Source: Gemmatimonadota bacterium
GTDB taxonomy: Bacteria; Gemmatimonadota; Gemmatimonadetes; Longimicrobiales; RSA9
Direction: 5' to 3'
Assembly (NCBI GenBank): GCA_039715185.1
Contig: JBDLIA010000010.1
Coordinates: 1-57,228 of the forward strand
Length of the DNA stretch: 57,228 nt
The notes under the pieces were generated by a model. It saw only the letters and a list, made by a program, of their open reading frames with translations. It did not search any database and was not told the DNA's origin. Position numbers and translations under genes: made by a program. How positions within the stretch are numbered: the first letter of the stretch is position 1; each line of letters opens with the position of its first letter. Below, piece by piece: positions 1-9,682 of this stretch.

Positions 1-2139
1 CTACGGCTCGACGTACTCCGGGATCGGCGGCACCTGAGCGCGGATGTAGTGCTGTAGCGATTGGACCTCGCGCTCCGTCAAGCCGGAGAAGCGGGGCATG
101 CCGCGGCTCAATCTGGCGCCGCGTTGCACAACATCGCGAAACGTTTCGGCCGACAACACCGTGGCGGACGCCCTGAGGTCCGGCGCCACGCCGCCCGAGA
201 CCGCCGCGGGGCCGTGGCATAGCCAGCAGGTCCGGAAGTAGAGCTCCTCTCCCCCGGCGGCCAGGTCCGTGTCGACAACGAAGTCGGCGCTCGCCAGCGG
301 CTCCGGCATGCCGGGCGCGGGTTGGGCCGGCAGTTCCACGTCGCCGTCCAGCGCGAACGCGACCAGCCTGCGCCGCTGCGCCCGGTAGGCCCAGCCGTGC
401 TCGGCCGACAGCGATCCGAGCATCGCGGCGCCCGAGCCGCCCCAGCCGATCAGCAGCGCCACGTACTGGCGCCCTTCGACCGCGTAGGTGATCGGCGGCG
501 CCGAGATCCCCAGCCCCAGGTCGTGGCTCCACACGACCTCCCCGTCGTCGGCCCGGCGCGCCAGCAGGTGACCGTCCTGCTGACCCTGGAACACCAGGTT
601 CCCCGCCGTGGTCAGCGTCCCGGCGTTCCAGAAGCCCGGCGTCGGGGCCTCCCAGACGAGCCGCTGCGCCACCGGATCCCAGGCTTTGAGCGTGCTGGTG
701 CCCGCCCCGGCCGGAACGTCGGCGACCAGCGGATCCACCGCCGCGTCGAACTTCCAGTCGGGGCTCTCCCAGGTGTCCACGTCGATGGTCTCCTCGCCGA
801 AGCCGCCGACGAGATCGATCGCGGGGATGTAGACCAGCCCGGTGCCGGGGTTGTAGGACATCGCGTGCCAGCTGTGGGCGCCCAGGGCGCTCGGCTGGAT
901 CCCGACGGGGCCGTCCTCGTAGCGGACTCCCTCGGCCTCGATCGGCCTCCCGCTCTCCGGGTCGATCCCGGTGGCCCACGTGACCGTCGAGAACGGATCA
1001 GCCGAGATCAGCCGCCCGGTCTCCCGCTCGAGCACGTAGAAGAAGCCGTTCTTGGGCGCGTGCAGCGCGGCCTTGACCTCTTCACCGTCGATCGTGAGAT
1101 CGGCGAGGACGATGTCCATGTTGGAGTTGTAGTCCCAGGTCTCGCCGGGGGTGGTCTGGTAGTGCCAGCGGTACTCGCCCGTGGTGGCGTCCAGCGCAAC
1201 GACCGCGCAGAGAAACAGGTTGTCGCCGCCGCCCGGACTGCGAACGCGCTGGTTCCAGGGGGCGCCGTTGCCGGTGCCGAAGATCACCTGGTCGAACTCC
1301 GGGTCGTAGGTGATCGCGTGCCAGACGGTGCCGCCGCCGCCGAACTTCCACCACTCGCCGGTCCAGGTCTCGGCGGCCATGGCCATGGCGTCGTTCTCGA
1401 AGCCGTCGGCGGGATCGCCGGGCACCGTGTACCAGCGCCAGACGCGCTCGCCCGTGTCGGCGTCGTAGGCGTCCAGGTAGCCGCGGATGGCACCCATCTC
1501 GGTGCCGCCGTTGCCGATCAAAACGAGCCCGCGGAAGGCCTTGGGGGCGCCGGTGACGAAGAGGGGCAGCTCCGGGTCGAAGGTCTGCGTCGCCCAGATC
1601 ACCTCGCCGGTCTCGGCGTCGACGGCGATCAGGCGGCCGTCGACCGTCGCCACGTAGACCTTCCCCTCGTAGAACGCGACCCCGCGGCTGGCGTCCCACA
1701 TGACGCGCAGGCGGTCGCCCGCGTGCTCGATCACCTCAGGGTCGTACTCCCACAGCAGCTTACCGGTAGCGGCTTCCACCGCGCGCAGCACGTTGTAGCT
1801 GCCCTCGAAGTACATCACGCCGTCCACCACCAGCGGCGTGCCGTAGAGCGTACGGTCCTCCGGCAGGTCCACGTACCACGCGACTCCCAGGTCGCCCACG
1901 TTGGCGTCGCTGATCTGCGTGAGCGGGCTGAAGCGCTGTTCGTCGAAGGCCCGTCCGAACGCGAGCCAGTCGCCGCCCTGCTCGGTGGCGGCCAGCGCGG
2001 CGTCGTCGATGACCCGCTCGGGGGCGATCTCCGCGCACGCGGTGAGGGTCCCCAGCAGCGCGGTCAGGACGAGTTTCGCATCGAGTCGCGGCCGGGGGTG
2101 TTGAGAGAGAGCCCGCGGGGTGATCGCAGAAAGAGCCAT
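1..2139 (-). CDS. PQQ-dependent dehydrogenase with C-terminal cytochrome c domain (quinohaemoprotein, lipoprotein)
   Basis: Likely a periplasmic quinoprotein alcohol dehydrogenase: PQQ oxidises the substrate and passes electrons to a haem c. The beta-propeller shows repeated blade motifs (AVDAETGEVIW, AYDADTGERVW, ALDATTGEYRW), the GTGNGAPWN segment and a WDYN segment typical of the family. The C-terminal haem site is CWLCH at about residues 638-642, with Met681 in RGMPRF as probable sixth ligand. I start at the ATG at 2139 (712 aa) because GGAGG lies 8 nt upstream; this leaves a signal ending in the lipobox LTAC. The open frame extends to a GTG at 2220. The adjacent-cysteine pair of classical methanol/ethanol dehydrogenases is absent (MW in that region). 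Substrate is unknown. The stop codon is the first three bases of the window. Confidence 0.9.
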   Translation of the reverse strand: MALSAITPRALSQHPRPRLDAKLVLTALLGTLTACAEIAPERVIDDAALAATEQGGDWLAFGRAFDEQRFSPLTQISDANVGDLGVAWYVDLPEDRTLYGTPLVVDGVMYFEGSYNVLRAVEAATGKLLWEYDPEVIEHAGDRLRVMWDASRGVAFYEGKVYVATVDGRLIAVDAETGEVIWATQTFDPELPLFVTGAPKAFRGLVLIGNGGTEMGAIRGYLDAYDADTGERVWRWYTVPGDPADGFENDAMAMAAETWTGEWWKFGGGGTVWHAITYDPEFDQVIFGTGNGAPWNQRVRSPGGGDNLFLCAVVALDATTGEYRWHYQTTPGETWDYNSNMDIVLADLTIDGEEVKAALHAPKNGFFYVLERETGRLISADPFSTVTWATGIDPESGRPIEAEGVRYEDGPVGIQPSALGAHSWHAMSYNPGTGLVYIPAIDLVGGFGEETIDVDTWESPDWKFDAAVDPLVADVPAGAGTSTLKAWDPVAQRLVWEAPTPGFWNAGTLTTAGNLVFQGQQDGHLLARRADDGEVVWSHDLGLGISAPPITYAVEGRQYVALLIGWGGSGAAMLGSLSAEHGWAYRAQRRRLVAFALDGDVELPAQPAPGMPEPLASADFVVDTDLAAGGEELYFRTCWLCHGPAAVSGGVAPDLRASATVLSAETFRDVVQRGARLSRGMPRFSGLTEREVQSLQHYIRAQVPPIPEYVEP

Positions 2140-2369
2140 CCGTCGCGCCTCCACTCCAGATAGCGGCATCGGCGGCACCCCGCGCGAGGCGCGAGCTTGC
2201 GGGCCGTCGACGGCAACCACGCTGAAGTTCTTGGGAATCGAGCCGGGCAGGCCCCCTGAGTGGCGTCCGCCCGGGCTCGGAGTGATCGTGAAGATGAGGC
2301 GGTCTGGACGAGGGTGTCAAAAAGCCGAGTGGGCCGTCCAGCGACACGAAACGCTAAGGTCCCGAGGCC

Positions 2370-5255
2370 CTACGGCCCCGCACCCTCCTCGTCGGCTCGC
2401 CTGCCATCCCTGTCCAGCAGCGTCGGCGCCCCAAGATCCAAGCCGGCAAGCCGGTCCATCTGCGTGGCGCGGTCCCCGACGACCAGCCACATCATCCGCT
2501 CGGGGTCCACGTACCGGTCGGCCAGCGCCCGGATCCGGGCCGCGTCGATCTCCCGCACGATGTCCTCGCGGTCCAGGACGTAGTCGGCCTCGAAGCCGTA
2601 CAGGCTCATGTCCTCGAGAATGCCGAGCTTGTCCCCGAGGGTCTCGAACGCCATCGCGTTGGAGCGCAACAGAAAGCTCTTCGTGGCCTCCAGGTCCTCG
2701 CCGTCGAACGTCGGCCCGTAGGATTCCATCATGTCTCGAACCAGCTCCAGTGCCTCGTGCGTGGCGTTCGAGCGGATGGAGCTGAACACGCCGAAGGGGC
2801 CGGGCAGATCGGTGCCCCCGAACCCCGAGCCGATGCCGTACGTGTAGCCGCGCTGCTCGCGCAGGACCTGCGTCAGGTCGGAGGCGAAACCACCCCCGCC
2901 GAAGCGGAAGTTCATCACCGTCGCCGCGTAGTATTCAGGGTCGGTCTCCGGAGGACCGAGGTAACCGATGTTGACGACCGACTGGCTGGATCCCGGCACA
3001 TCGACGAAGTACACGCCGGGTGCCGCCGTCTGCGCGGGCTCGGCGGGCAGCGCGACGTCCACGGCTGCCCAGCGCTCGCCGATCCCCGCGAACGCCTGCG
3101 CTACCGCCGCTTGCTCGACCGCCCCGGCGACGTGCAGCGCCGCGACCGAGGGAGACAAGGCCCGTGCGTAGTAGGCGCGCAGGTCGTCCATGCTCAGCGC
3201 CTCGACGATCTCGGCGCTGCCCAGCGCGCTCTCGCCCAGGATGTGATCGCCGTACAGGAGCCGGTTGAACGCGTTGGCGGCGATGGCGGTGGGCTGCGCC
3301 TCGGCCTGGCGGATGCGGTTCAGCGTGCGCCGGCGGGCCAGCTCCAGCTCGTCCTCGTCCCAGCGCGGCTCGAGCAGGATCTCCTCCAGGAGGGAGATGG
3401 TTTCGTCGAAGTTGCGGGCCAGGGTGCTTCCGCTCAGACGGAAGGACTGCCGGCCGGCGGTTACGGTGATCGACGCACCCAGCTCCTCGATCGCCTGCTC
3501 GAGTTCCTCCGAGGTCCTGCGCGCGGTGCCCTCCGTCATGATTTCCGCCAGCAGGTTGGCCGCGCCCACCTGCTCCGGGTCGTCGGCCAGCAATCCGCCC
3601 TTGATGCGCAGCGTGAATTGCACGGTCGGGAGCTCGCGGTCGACGATGCCGAGCACGGGCAGCCCGTTGGCGAGCGTCGTGCGCCACACCTCGGGGGCCG
3701 TGAGGCTCGGCGTGGGACCGAACGGAGGCTCCTCGGAGCGATCGAACGACGAGGGCGTGCGCGCCTCGCCCCGGGTGACCGCGCCCACCTCGCCCGCGCC
3801 GGGGACGATCGGCTCCTCGACCACGCTGGCGCGATCGGAGCCCTCCAGCGCGAGGTCGACTCCGCCGCGAGGCACGAAGCTCGTCGCCACGAACGGCCGG
3901 TCCTTCAGGTAGGTCTCGTAGACCCGCTGCACGTCCACCGCGGTGACCGCCAGCGTGCGCTCCAGGTCTTCGGTCAAGTAGCCCGGCGAGTCCGCGAAGA
4001 TGTTGTACTGCGCGAGTTGGAAGGCCTTCCCCAGCGTGCTGGACAGGCCGTTGTAGAACGCGGTCTCCGAGCGCGCCTTGACGCGCCGCAGGTCGGCCGC
4101 GTCGACGCCCAGCGCCTCGAAGCGCGCGAATCCCCGTCGCACGGCCTCGTGCACTTCGTCCAGGTCGGTCCCCTGGAAGGACCGCACCCGCATGGCGAAC
4201 CGGCCGGCCTGCTCCGAGTTGCCGGAGAACGCGGACACGTCCGGCGCGACGCCCTGTCCCTCCAGCCCCTCGCCCTCTACGACCACCTTGTAGAGCGGCG
4301 ACTTGCGCGAGCCCGTGAGCAGCTCGGCGAGCACATCGAGCGCGTAGGAGTCCGGGTGGTACTGCTCCACCGTAGGCCAGGCCAGGGTCAGCTCCGGCAG
4401 GTTGGCGAAGTTGTCCTCGTGGAAGAGGCGCTTCTCCCCGTCGAGCGCCACGTCCGGCGCTTCGAAGGGCGGATTCTGCGGACCGGCGGCGATCTCGCCG
4501 AAGTACTTCTCCACCCACGCCTTGGTCTGCTCGACATCGATGTCGCCGGCGACGACGAGCGTGGCGTTGTTCGCACCGTACCAGCGGCGGTGGAAGTCCT
4601 TCACGTCCTCGAGGATCGCGGCGTCCAGATCCGCCAGCGAGCCGATCACCTGCCAGCGATACGGGTGCCCTTCGGGGTAGAGCGCCTCGTCGAGGACGAA
4701 GTTGGTGTGGCCGTACGGCCGATTGTCCACGCGCTGGCGCTTCTCGTTCTTCACCACCTGCCGCTCCTTGTCCACCACGGACTCGCTCACGGTGTTGATG
4801 AAGAACCCCAGCTTGTCCGCCTCGGCCCACAGCGCCTTCTCCAGCGCGTCGCTCGGCACCACCTCGAAGTAGTTCGTGCGATCGCGACTGGTCGACCCGT
4901 TCGCCGAGCTCCCCACCCGGTTCATGAGCCGGTCGAGCCCACCGGGACCGAGGTTCTCCGAATCCAGGAAGAACAGGTGCTCGAACATGTGGGCGAAGCC
5001 GGTCCGGCCCGGCACCTCACGGGCCGATCCGACGTGGAACGTCATCGCCACGGCCGCGACCGGATCAGACCGATCCACGTGGAGCACCACGTCGAGGCCG
5101 TTGTCGAGCTCGTATTTCTCGTAATCGACCGATAGCGCCGCGCCCTCGGCGACGGAGCCGTCTCCCGCGGCGTCCGCACAGCCCGCGAGCGCGAGCGCGG
5201 CCGTAGCCAGCGAAACGATTTGCAGGGCCAGGAATCCGGAAAATCGACGAGTCAT
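2370..5255 (-). CDS. M16 family zinc metallopeptidase, two fused domains, lipoprotein
   Basis: A 961-aa pitrilysin-type protease of the double-length kind (active half plus inactive half). A lipoprotein signal ends at Cys25 (LALAGC), so it should sit in the envelope. The inverted zinc motif HMFEH is at residues 89-93, and the third ligand is probably Glu171 in VVKNEKRQ, at the spacing expected for HXXEH-x(~76)-E. The second half (from about residue 520) repeats the fold but lacks HXXEH, as usual. A GAGG about 7 nt before the ATG supports the start. It probably degrades short peptides in the periplasm. It lies 230 bp upstream of the PQQ dehydrogenase on the same strand; co-transcription is possible but not shown. 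Confidence 0.93.
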   Translation of the reverse strand: MTRRFSGFLALQIVSLATAALALAGCADAAGDGSVAEGAALSVDYEKYELDNGLDVVLHVDRSDPVAAVAMTFHVGSAREVPGRTGFAHMFEHLFFLDSENLGPGGLDRLMNRVGSSANGSTSRDRTNYFEVVPSDALEKALWAEADKLGFFINTVSESVVDKERQVVKNEKRQRVDNRPYGHTNFVLDEALYPEGHPYRWQVIGSLADLDAAILEDVKDFHRRWYGANNATLVVAGDIDVEQTKAWVEKYFGEIAAGPQNPPFEAPDVALDGEKRLFHEDNFANLPELTLAWPTVEQYHPDSYALDVLAELLTGSRKSPLYKVVVEGEGLEGQGVAPDVSAFSGNSEQAGRFAMRVRSFQGTDLDEVHEAVRRGFARFEALGVDAADLRRVKARSETAFYNGLSSTLGKAFQLAQYNIFADSPGYLTEDLERTLAVTAVDVQRVYETYLKDRPFVATSFVPRGGVDLALEGSDRASVVEEPIVPGAGEVGAVTRGEARTPSSFDRSEEPPFGPTPSLTAPEVWRTTLANGLPVLGIVDRELPTVQFTLRIKGGLLADDPEQVGAANLLAEIMTEGTARRTSEELEQAIEELGASITVTAGRQSFRLSGSTLARNFDETISLLEEILLEPRWDEDELELARRRTLNRIRQAEAQPTAIAANAFNRLLYGDHILGESALGSAEIVEALSMDDLRAYYARALSPSVAALHVAGAVEQAAVAQAFAGIGERWAAVDVALPAEPAQTAAPGVYFVDVPGSSQSVVNIGYLGPPETDPEYYAATVMNFRFGGGGFASDLTQVLREQRGYTYGIGSGFGGTDLPGPFGVFSSIRSNATHEALELVRDMMESYGPTFDGEDLEATKSFLLRSNAMAFETLGDKLGILEDMSLYGFEADYVLDREDIVREIDAARIRALADRYVDPERMMWLVVGDRATQMDRLAGLDLGAPTLLDRDGRRADEEGAGP

Positions 5256-5410
5256 GCGTGGCCTCGGTGGGTCGGATCAGGGTTGAGTGGGCCCGCGGGC
5301 GGCCCTTTCTACGGCTAGGACGCGGATGGGGCGGCCGAGGTTGGCCGATGCGGCGTCCGGTCACGGGCGAAGGTCCCGGACTTCGGCCGAAAGGCCGGCG
5401 GGCTCTGCTG

Positions 5411-5467
5411 TATGCCCGGGGTGGGACTCGAACCCACAAGAGCCGAAGCCCAGCGGATTTTGAGTCC
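5411..5467. repeat. attL: 57-bp duplicate of the 3' half of tRNA-Leu
   Basis: These 57 bp are identical to 13353-13409. They cover the tRNA-Leu 3' end, T-arm, variable arm and anticodon loop on the minus strand; identity stops immediately after position 5467. No tRNA 5' half follows, so this copy cannot encode a tRNA. It is the displaced 3' end left when an integrase inserted an element into the tRNA gene and rebuilt the functional gene from its own copy. Confidence 0.93.
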
Positions 5468-5712
5468 TAGCACCGGGCACTTCGCGGTGGGTACGGATGT
5501 ACACTATTCCGCACGGTTGAGCGACAAACTGGCCCTTCTCTTCCCGGCCGATGTGACGCCCATACCGCTCAGTTTCTCTGGGTTACGGCACAATCGCGGC
5601 ACAGTCGGGGGGGTCTTCCGCCCCGGTTCCCCTTGCCGTGACGTAGCACACAAAGCGCGGGCCGCCGATACTAGTCCTCTCCTGCCGAAGTCGTTATACC
5701 GGACTTGCAGCC

Positions 5713-6255
5713 ATGGTTAAGCGAGTGGAAAAGCTGACGAGCGCCCTTAGGATTCTGTTGGGGCCGAAGGTCTCGAGCAAGGTCGTGATAGGGGCCGGCA
5801 TCCTGGGCGCTTTTGTTCGTTCAGACGCTGCCGCCGAATTGAGTGGGCTAAGCCCGGAAACGCTCTACGTCGGAGCTTGGGGCGGGGTGGCGGTCGTTTC
5901 GTTGGCGCTCGGCTCTCTAGTTGTCGATGCAACACTGGCAGCAAGGCACAGACTCGTCCGCGGGGGGCGGGCGTGGAGGCGGAATCGGAAGCGCAGCGAG
6001 ATGATACGCCATACAGTTGATGTGCTGAACCCAGTTCACGCCCGAGAAGTCAGGAGGGCGCTCCGTGGAGGCACGACCTTCATCACGAACACCGCCGCCG
6101 AACCATGGGCCACCTTTGTAAGACTAGGCGCGGTCTCTGCGGTGGCGGCCGTACCTGATAGCGGGCCACCTGGAGCAGCTCGTCAGTCTGTGTGCGTATT
6201 CTCTCGAAAGGCGCGCCGGGTTATCGAAACCTCGCATAGAATAGCCGAGGCGTGA
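5713..6255 (+). CDS. Putative superinfection-exclusion protein B (SieB)-like membrane protein
   Basis: 180 aa, with two predicted membrane segments at about residues 23-41 and 52-75, a basic stretch (residues 78-95), then a cytosolic segment of the form LNPVHAREVRRAL..TTFIT. This two-helix plus short soluble domain layout resembles SieB proteins of lambdoid prophages such as Rac, which abort growth of related incoming phages. It is the first gene inside attL, transcribed toward the phage genes, a position typical for prophage cargo that protects the host. The assignment rests on architecture and remembered motif spacing, not on an alignment. The start is the first ATG (5713); no strong ribosome-binding site is seen. 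Confidence 0.5.
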   Translation: MVKRVEKLTSALRILLGPKVSSKVVIGAGILGAFVRSDAAAELSGLSPETLYVGAWGGVAVVSLALGSLVVDATLAARHRLVRGGRAWRRNRKRSEMIRHTVDVLNPVHAREVRRALRGGTTFITNTAAEPWATFVRLGAVSAVAAVPDSGPPGAARQSVCVFSRKARRVIETSHRIAEA

Positions 6256-6352
6256 ACGCTGGCCGGCGGGGTGGGGCTCCCCCGCGCGCCATCCTATGTC
6301 CCAATGAGCGGTGTCGCCGCTGGGCGATGGAAGTCTTTCGGTCGATTCGCGC

Positions 6353-6619
6353 ATGGGGAGCAAGCAGACCTCGCGGCGTCCGTCCCCGGGACCATCCAAG
6401 GCTGACGCTGAGCGAGCGAGACGCGAATGGAGGGAGCGGGCCGAAGAGGGGGACGCGGACGCAGCCTACGTTAGTGTGCGCTACGTGAGCCTTAGGAATG
6501 CCAGGGTGCGCGCCCAGGGTCGGTCCGTGGCCAAAGCCGGTTACCTACAGGTCTATGTCGGGCACATCGGGGCGGCCGTGATCGGCATACCCGTCGAGGA
6601 CGCAGAGCCGTCCCAATAA
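6353..6619 (+). CDS. Hypothetical protein, 88 aa, inside the element
   Basis: I do not recognise it. It has a basic and proline-rich N-terminus, a charged helix (residues about 16-30), and a beta-rich C-terminal half (YVSVRYVSLRNARVRAQ, YLQVYVGHIGAAVIGIP). The frame also contains an ATG at 6311, but the ATG at 6353 removes a composition-poor leader. It ends 12 bp before the convergent tape-measure gene. It could be a small phage-derived regulator or a chance frame; codon use is like the neighbours. Confidence 0.4.
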   Translation: MGSKQTSRRPSPGPSKADAERARREWRERAEEGDADAAYVSVRYVSLRNARVRAQGRSVAKAGYLQVYVGHIGAAVIGIPVEDAEPSQ

Positions 6620-6631
6620 GGGGCCGACGCT

Positions 6632-9600
6632 TCAGGCCCCCAGCGTGAGCGACTTCGTGCCGCCGCGCGTCTTCAGTCGGCGCAGCTTCTCAACCACCCG
6701 GTCGGCTAGTTCCTCGCCGTCCTCGCCTGGCTGCTGGATGACCGTGATCTGGTCGATGAAGGTGTCGCCTTCGGTGATGATCGTGCCGCCGGAGGCGACC
6801 GCGTCCCGGAACGTGCCCGCGCCGTCGCCAACGTCGGTCGCGCGGAACCGCGCGAGGCTGACCTTGAACCCACTCGGCAGGTTCAGCAGCTCCTCGCCGA
6901 CCTTGCTGACGGCCTCGCTCGCGTCGGCCGCCGACTCGGCCAGCCGGTCGAGTTCGAGGATCGCGTTCAGGAACTCGTCCGCACTGAGGTCGCCGAGCTG
7001 GTCCAGGTCCAGCGCGCCCGCCTCGAATTGCGCGAACAGCTCGCGCAGCGCGTCCTCGAAGCCCTCCAGCCCCGCCGCGCTCGACAGGTCGAGCCCGGCG
7101 ATCGCGGCCTCGACGCTCGGGTTGTCGATCCCGAACTTCTCGAGCGCCTGCTGGATCGCCTCGGTCAGCGGGCCCGTGTCGTCGAGGTCGACGTTGCCCA
7201 GGAAGCCGGCCAGCTCGGCCTCCAATATCTCCAGCGGTTCCAGGTCGAATAGCTGGGCGCGCGCGTCACGCAAGCGGCCCTGACCATCAGGCGAGCGGAA
7301 GAAGTCGGCCAGGTCGATCTCGGCGAGCGCGCGGTCCAGCTCGCGCAGGAACTCGGCGCTCGTGCGGAACTCGATGTCCAGCGAGTCGGCCAGCGCCTCG
7401 ACCTCGCCCATCGAGATCCCGAAACGGTCGAGCGCGGTCTCGAATCGCCCGAAGGCGAAAAGCGCATCGAACGGCCCCTCGAGGCCAGCCTCGATCGCCT
7501 GGCCGATCTGATCGATCGTGCCGCCGGACAACCCGCGCAGTGCGCCCGAGACCTCATCGAGGTTGCGCTTCAGCCGTGCGAGCGAGTCGGCGGCCTGCTC
7601 GCGCGCCATGCGCTCGGCGCGCTCCTCTGGGCTTTCGCCGCCGAACAGCCCACCGATGGCGCCGGTGATCGCGTTCAACGCCGTCGAGGCCAGCGCCGTC
7701 GCGAACCCGGACGCCAGGTTCTCGGGGCTGAACGTGGCGCCCAACGTGTCGAGCACGCCGCCGCCGACGCTGGAGTTCGCGATCCGGTCGATGAACTGCT
7801 GGAACGGGCCGCCGACGCTCTCGGCCGTCGCCGCAGCCTCCTCGCCCATCGCCTTGACCTGCTTGGCGGTCAGCTTGATCGGCGTCGTGAGCTTGTCCAG
7901 GCCGAGCAGCTTGTCGAAATCGCCGAACGATTCGCGTGCCGGTTCGCGGCCGCTGCGGTCGCGTATGCCGCCGCCCTGCGCGGCTGGCGCGAACGCTATG
8001 CGCTGACGGCGCAGGAACTGCTGGCTGTCGGTGGGGCCGGTCGCGAGGTTGATGGCCGGCGCCTCGAAATCGCCGAGCGCGCCGAAGCTGTTGAACGTCG
8101 CTATCAGCGCGGCCAGCTCGGCGCGGACGAGCGCGATTTCCTCCTGCGCCTTCGTGAGCGTATCGCCGGTGGCGAACGCCGCCTCGAACTCAAGGCCGGA
8201 CAGCTCGCCGCGCAGCTCGCCCATCCGCTCGACGACGCGCGTGATGTTCTCGATGGTCGGGTCGAGGTCGCCGGCCTTGAACGGGAGCGGGACGCCGCCA
8301 CCACCACCGCCTCCGGCGGGCTCGTCGAGCAGCGCGAGCGCGGCCTTGACCGCGGCTATCTGGGCCCGCAGCGCGTCAAGGTCGGCGACCCGCTGCTCAC
8401 CGCCCGAGAAGTCGACGCCCGTGAACGTGGCGACCTGGAGCTTGGATTCGAGGTTCGCGAGGCCCGCCTCCAGCGCCTCCTTGTCGGCGCCGGCCAGGTC
8501 GTCGCCGGCCTCCTTGAACCGGGCGACCGCGAGGTTGAACTTGTTCGTTTCGGTGCTGGCACGCTTCAGGGCACTGGCGACAGTCAGGCCGAGCACCCCA
8601 ACCGCAGCAAGCCCGAGCGCCAGGGGCCCACCGACCGCGACGGCCGTCCCGAGCGCACCGAACGCCTTCGAGGTGCTGGTCAGTTGCTTGGCGAGCCCGA
8701 GAAACACGCCAGTTTCGAGGGCCTTCCCGGCGATCGTGAACAGCGGCCCCGCGCCAGCAGCAGCGCCCGCACCGGCGATGCCGAGTTTGACCATCGCCGG
8801 GCTGGCGTCGTCTACGCTGTCGAGCGCCGCCGTGACACGGTCCAGGCCGGCGGTGACGCCCGGCAGCAGGTTGTCACCGACGCGCACACGCGCCCGGAAC
8901 AGCGCGTCGGTGAAGTCCTCGAAGCTGGTTTCTGCGCGGCGCACGGCCTGCGGCAGGTCTTCGAGCGCCGTCAGGAGCCGGTCGAAGAACTCGTCGGTCG
9001 ACAGTTCAAGGGCCTGGATTTCCTGCGGACTGACGGTACCGAATGCGGCCTGAAGCGCCCGGCCGACGATGGGCGCGGTGTCGATGATGGCGCCAAGGTC
9101 GTTGCCGAGGACTCTGCCTTCGATGGTAATGTCGCGGATCTGGGCGACGACCCTATCCAGCGCACCCGAGTCGCCGCCGGTGGTCGCGATCGCGTTGCCG
9201 AAGGCGCGGAGCGTACGCGCCGATTCCGCAGCCGAAAAGCCGATTGCCTGGAGGCGAATGTCGCCTTCGATGGCGTCCCGGAAGCTGAGGTCGGGCAGCT
9301 CGGCGATGTCCTTCAGTTCTGCAAGTCGCCGGGCCGTGCCGCCGGCCGACGTGTCCACGGCGTCGAGCGAGCGGCGCAGCGTGTCCATGTCGACAGCGGC
9401 CTTCACGGACGCTGCGGCCGCGACGGTGATGGGCGCAGTGACGCCGAGGGTTAGCTTGCGGCCGGTGCGGCCAACCGCGTCCGCCACCAGGTCGACCTCG
9501 CCGGCGAACTCGGTGAACACGCGGCCAGCCTGCCGACCGAAATCGCGCGCGCCGTCGCGCAGCTCGCGGAAATTGCGCTGAAGGCGGGAGACGGAGCTCG

Positions 9601-9679
9601 TGACGGCGCGGATGCCCGCATCGAAGCGCTGCCGGTCCAGCCCGAGCTCGGCTGCGAGCGTTACGAACGTCTCAGCCAC
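6632..9679 (-). CDS. Phage tail tape-measure protein
   Basis: 1015 aa, the length and composition of a tape measure, which sets tail length and takes part in DNA ejection. The N-terminus has a short coiled segment (residues 15-50), then the conserved tape-measure N-terminal domain with features such as GRKLTLGVTAPI, followed by segments resembling SFEDFTDALFRARVRVGDNLLPG. Hydrophobic glycine/alanine-rich helices occupy about residues 300-370, followed by long Leu/Asp/Glu-rich helical repeats. The start is GTG at 9679, 3 nt after the terminase stop (TGA-TCT-GTG), with AGGGTG upstream as a possible ribosome-binding site. The frame is intact over 3 kb, which is notable in an otherwise reduced element. 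Confidence 0.88.
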   Translation of the reverse strand: MAETFVTLAAELGLDRQRFDAGIRAVTSSVSRLQRNFRELRDGARDFGRQAGRVFTEFAGEVDLVADAVGRTGRKLTLGVTAPITVAAAASVKAAVDMDTLRRSLDAVDTSAGGTARRLAELKDIAELPDLSFRDAIEGDIRLQAIGFSAAESARTLRAFGNAIATTGGDSGALDRVVAQIRDITIEGRVLGNDLGAIIDTAPIVGRALQAAFGTVSPQEIQALELSTDEFFDRLLTALEDLPQAVRRAETSFEDFTDALFRARVRVGDNLLPGVTAGLDRVTAALDSVDDASPAMVKLGIAGAGAAAGAGPLFTIAGKALETGVFLGLAKQLTSTSKAFGALGTAVAVGGPLALGLAAVGVLGLTVASALKRASTETNKFNLAVARFKEAGDDLAGADKEALEAGLANLESKLQVATFTGVDFSGGEQRVADLDALRAQIAAVKAALALLDEPAGGGGGGGVPLPFKAGDLDPTIENITRVVERMGELRGELSGLEFEAAFATGDTLTKAQEEIALVRAELAALIATFNSFGALGDFEAPAINLATGPTDSQQFLRRQRIAFAPAAQGGGIRDRSGREPARESFGDFDKLLGLDKLTTPIKLTAKQVKAMGEEAAATAESVGGPFQQFIDRIANSSVGGGVLDTLGATFSPENLASGFATALASTALNAITGAIGGLFGGESPEERAERMAREQAADSLARLKRNLDEVSGALRGLSGGTIDQIGQAIEAGLEGPFDALFAFGRFETALDRFGISMGEVEALADSLDIEFRTSAEFLRELDRALAEIDLADFFRSPDGQGRLRDARAQLFDLEPLEILEAELAGFLGNVDLDDTGPLTEAIQQALEKFGIDNPSVEAAIAGLDLSSAAGLEGFEDALRELFAQFEAGALDLDQLGDLSADEFLNAILELDRLAESAADASEAVSKVGEELLNLPSGFKVSLARFRATDVGDGAGTFRDAVASGGTIITEGDTFIDQITVIQQPGEDGEELADRVVEKLRRLKTRGGTKSLTLGA

Positions 9680-9682
9680 AGA

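Noticed and set aside
2757-5135. Long plus-strand open frame opposite the M16 gene
   Set aside because: GC-rich antisense shadow; arginine, histidine and glycine-heavy product without motifs, while the minus strand has a full peptidase.
5412-5720. Open frame through the attL repeat
   Set aside because: Begins inside the tRNA-derived repeat; no ribosome-binding site, not protein-like.
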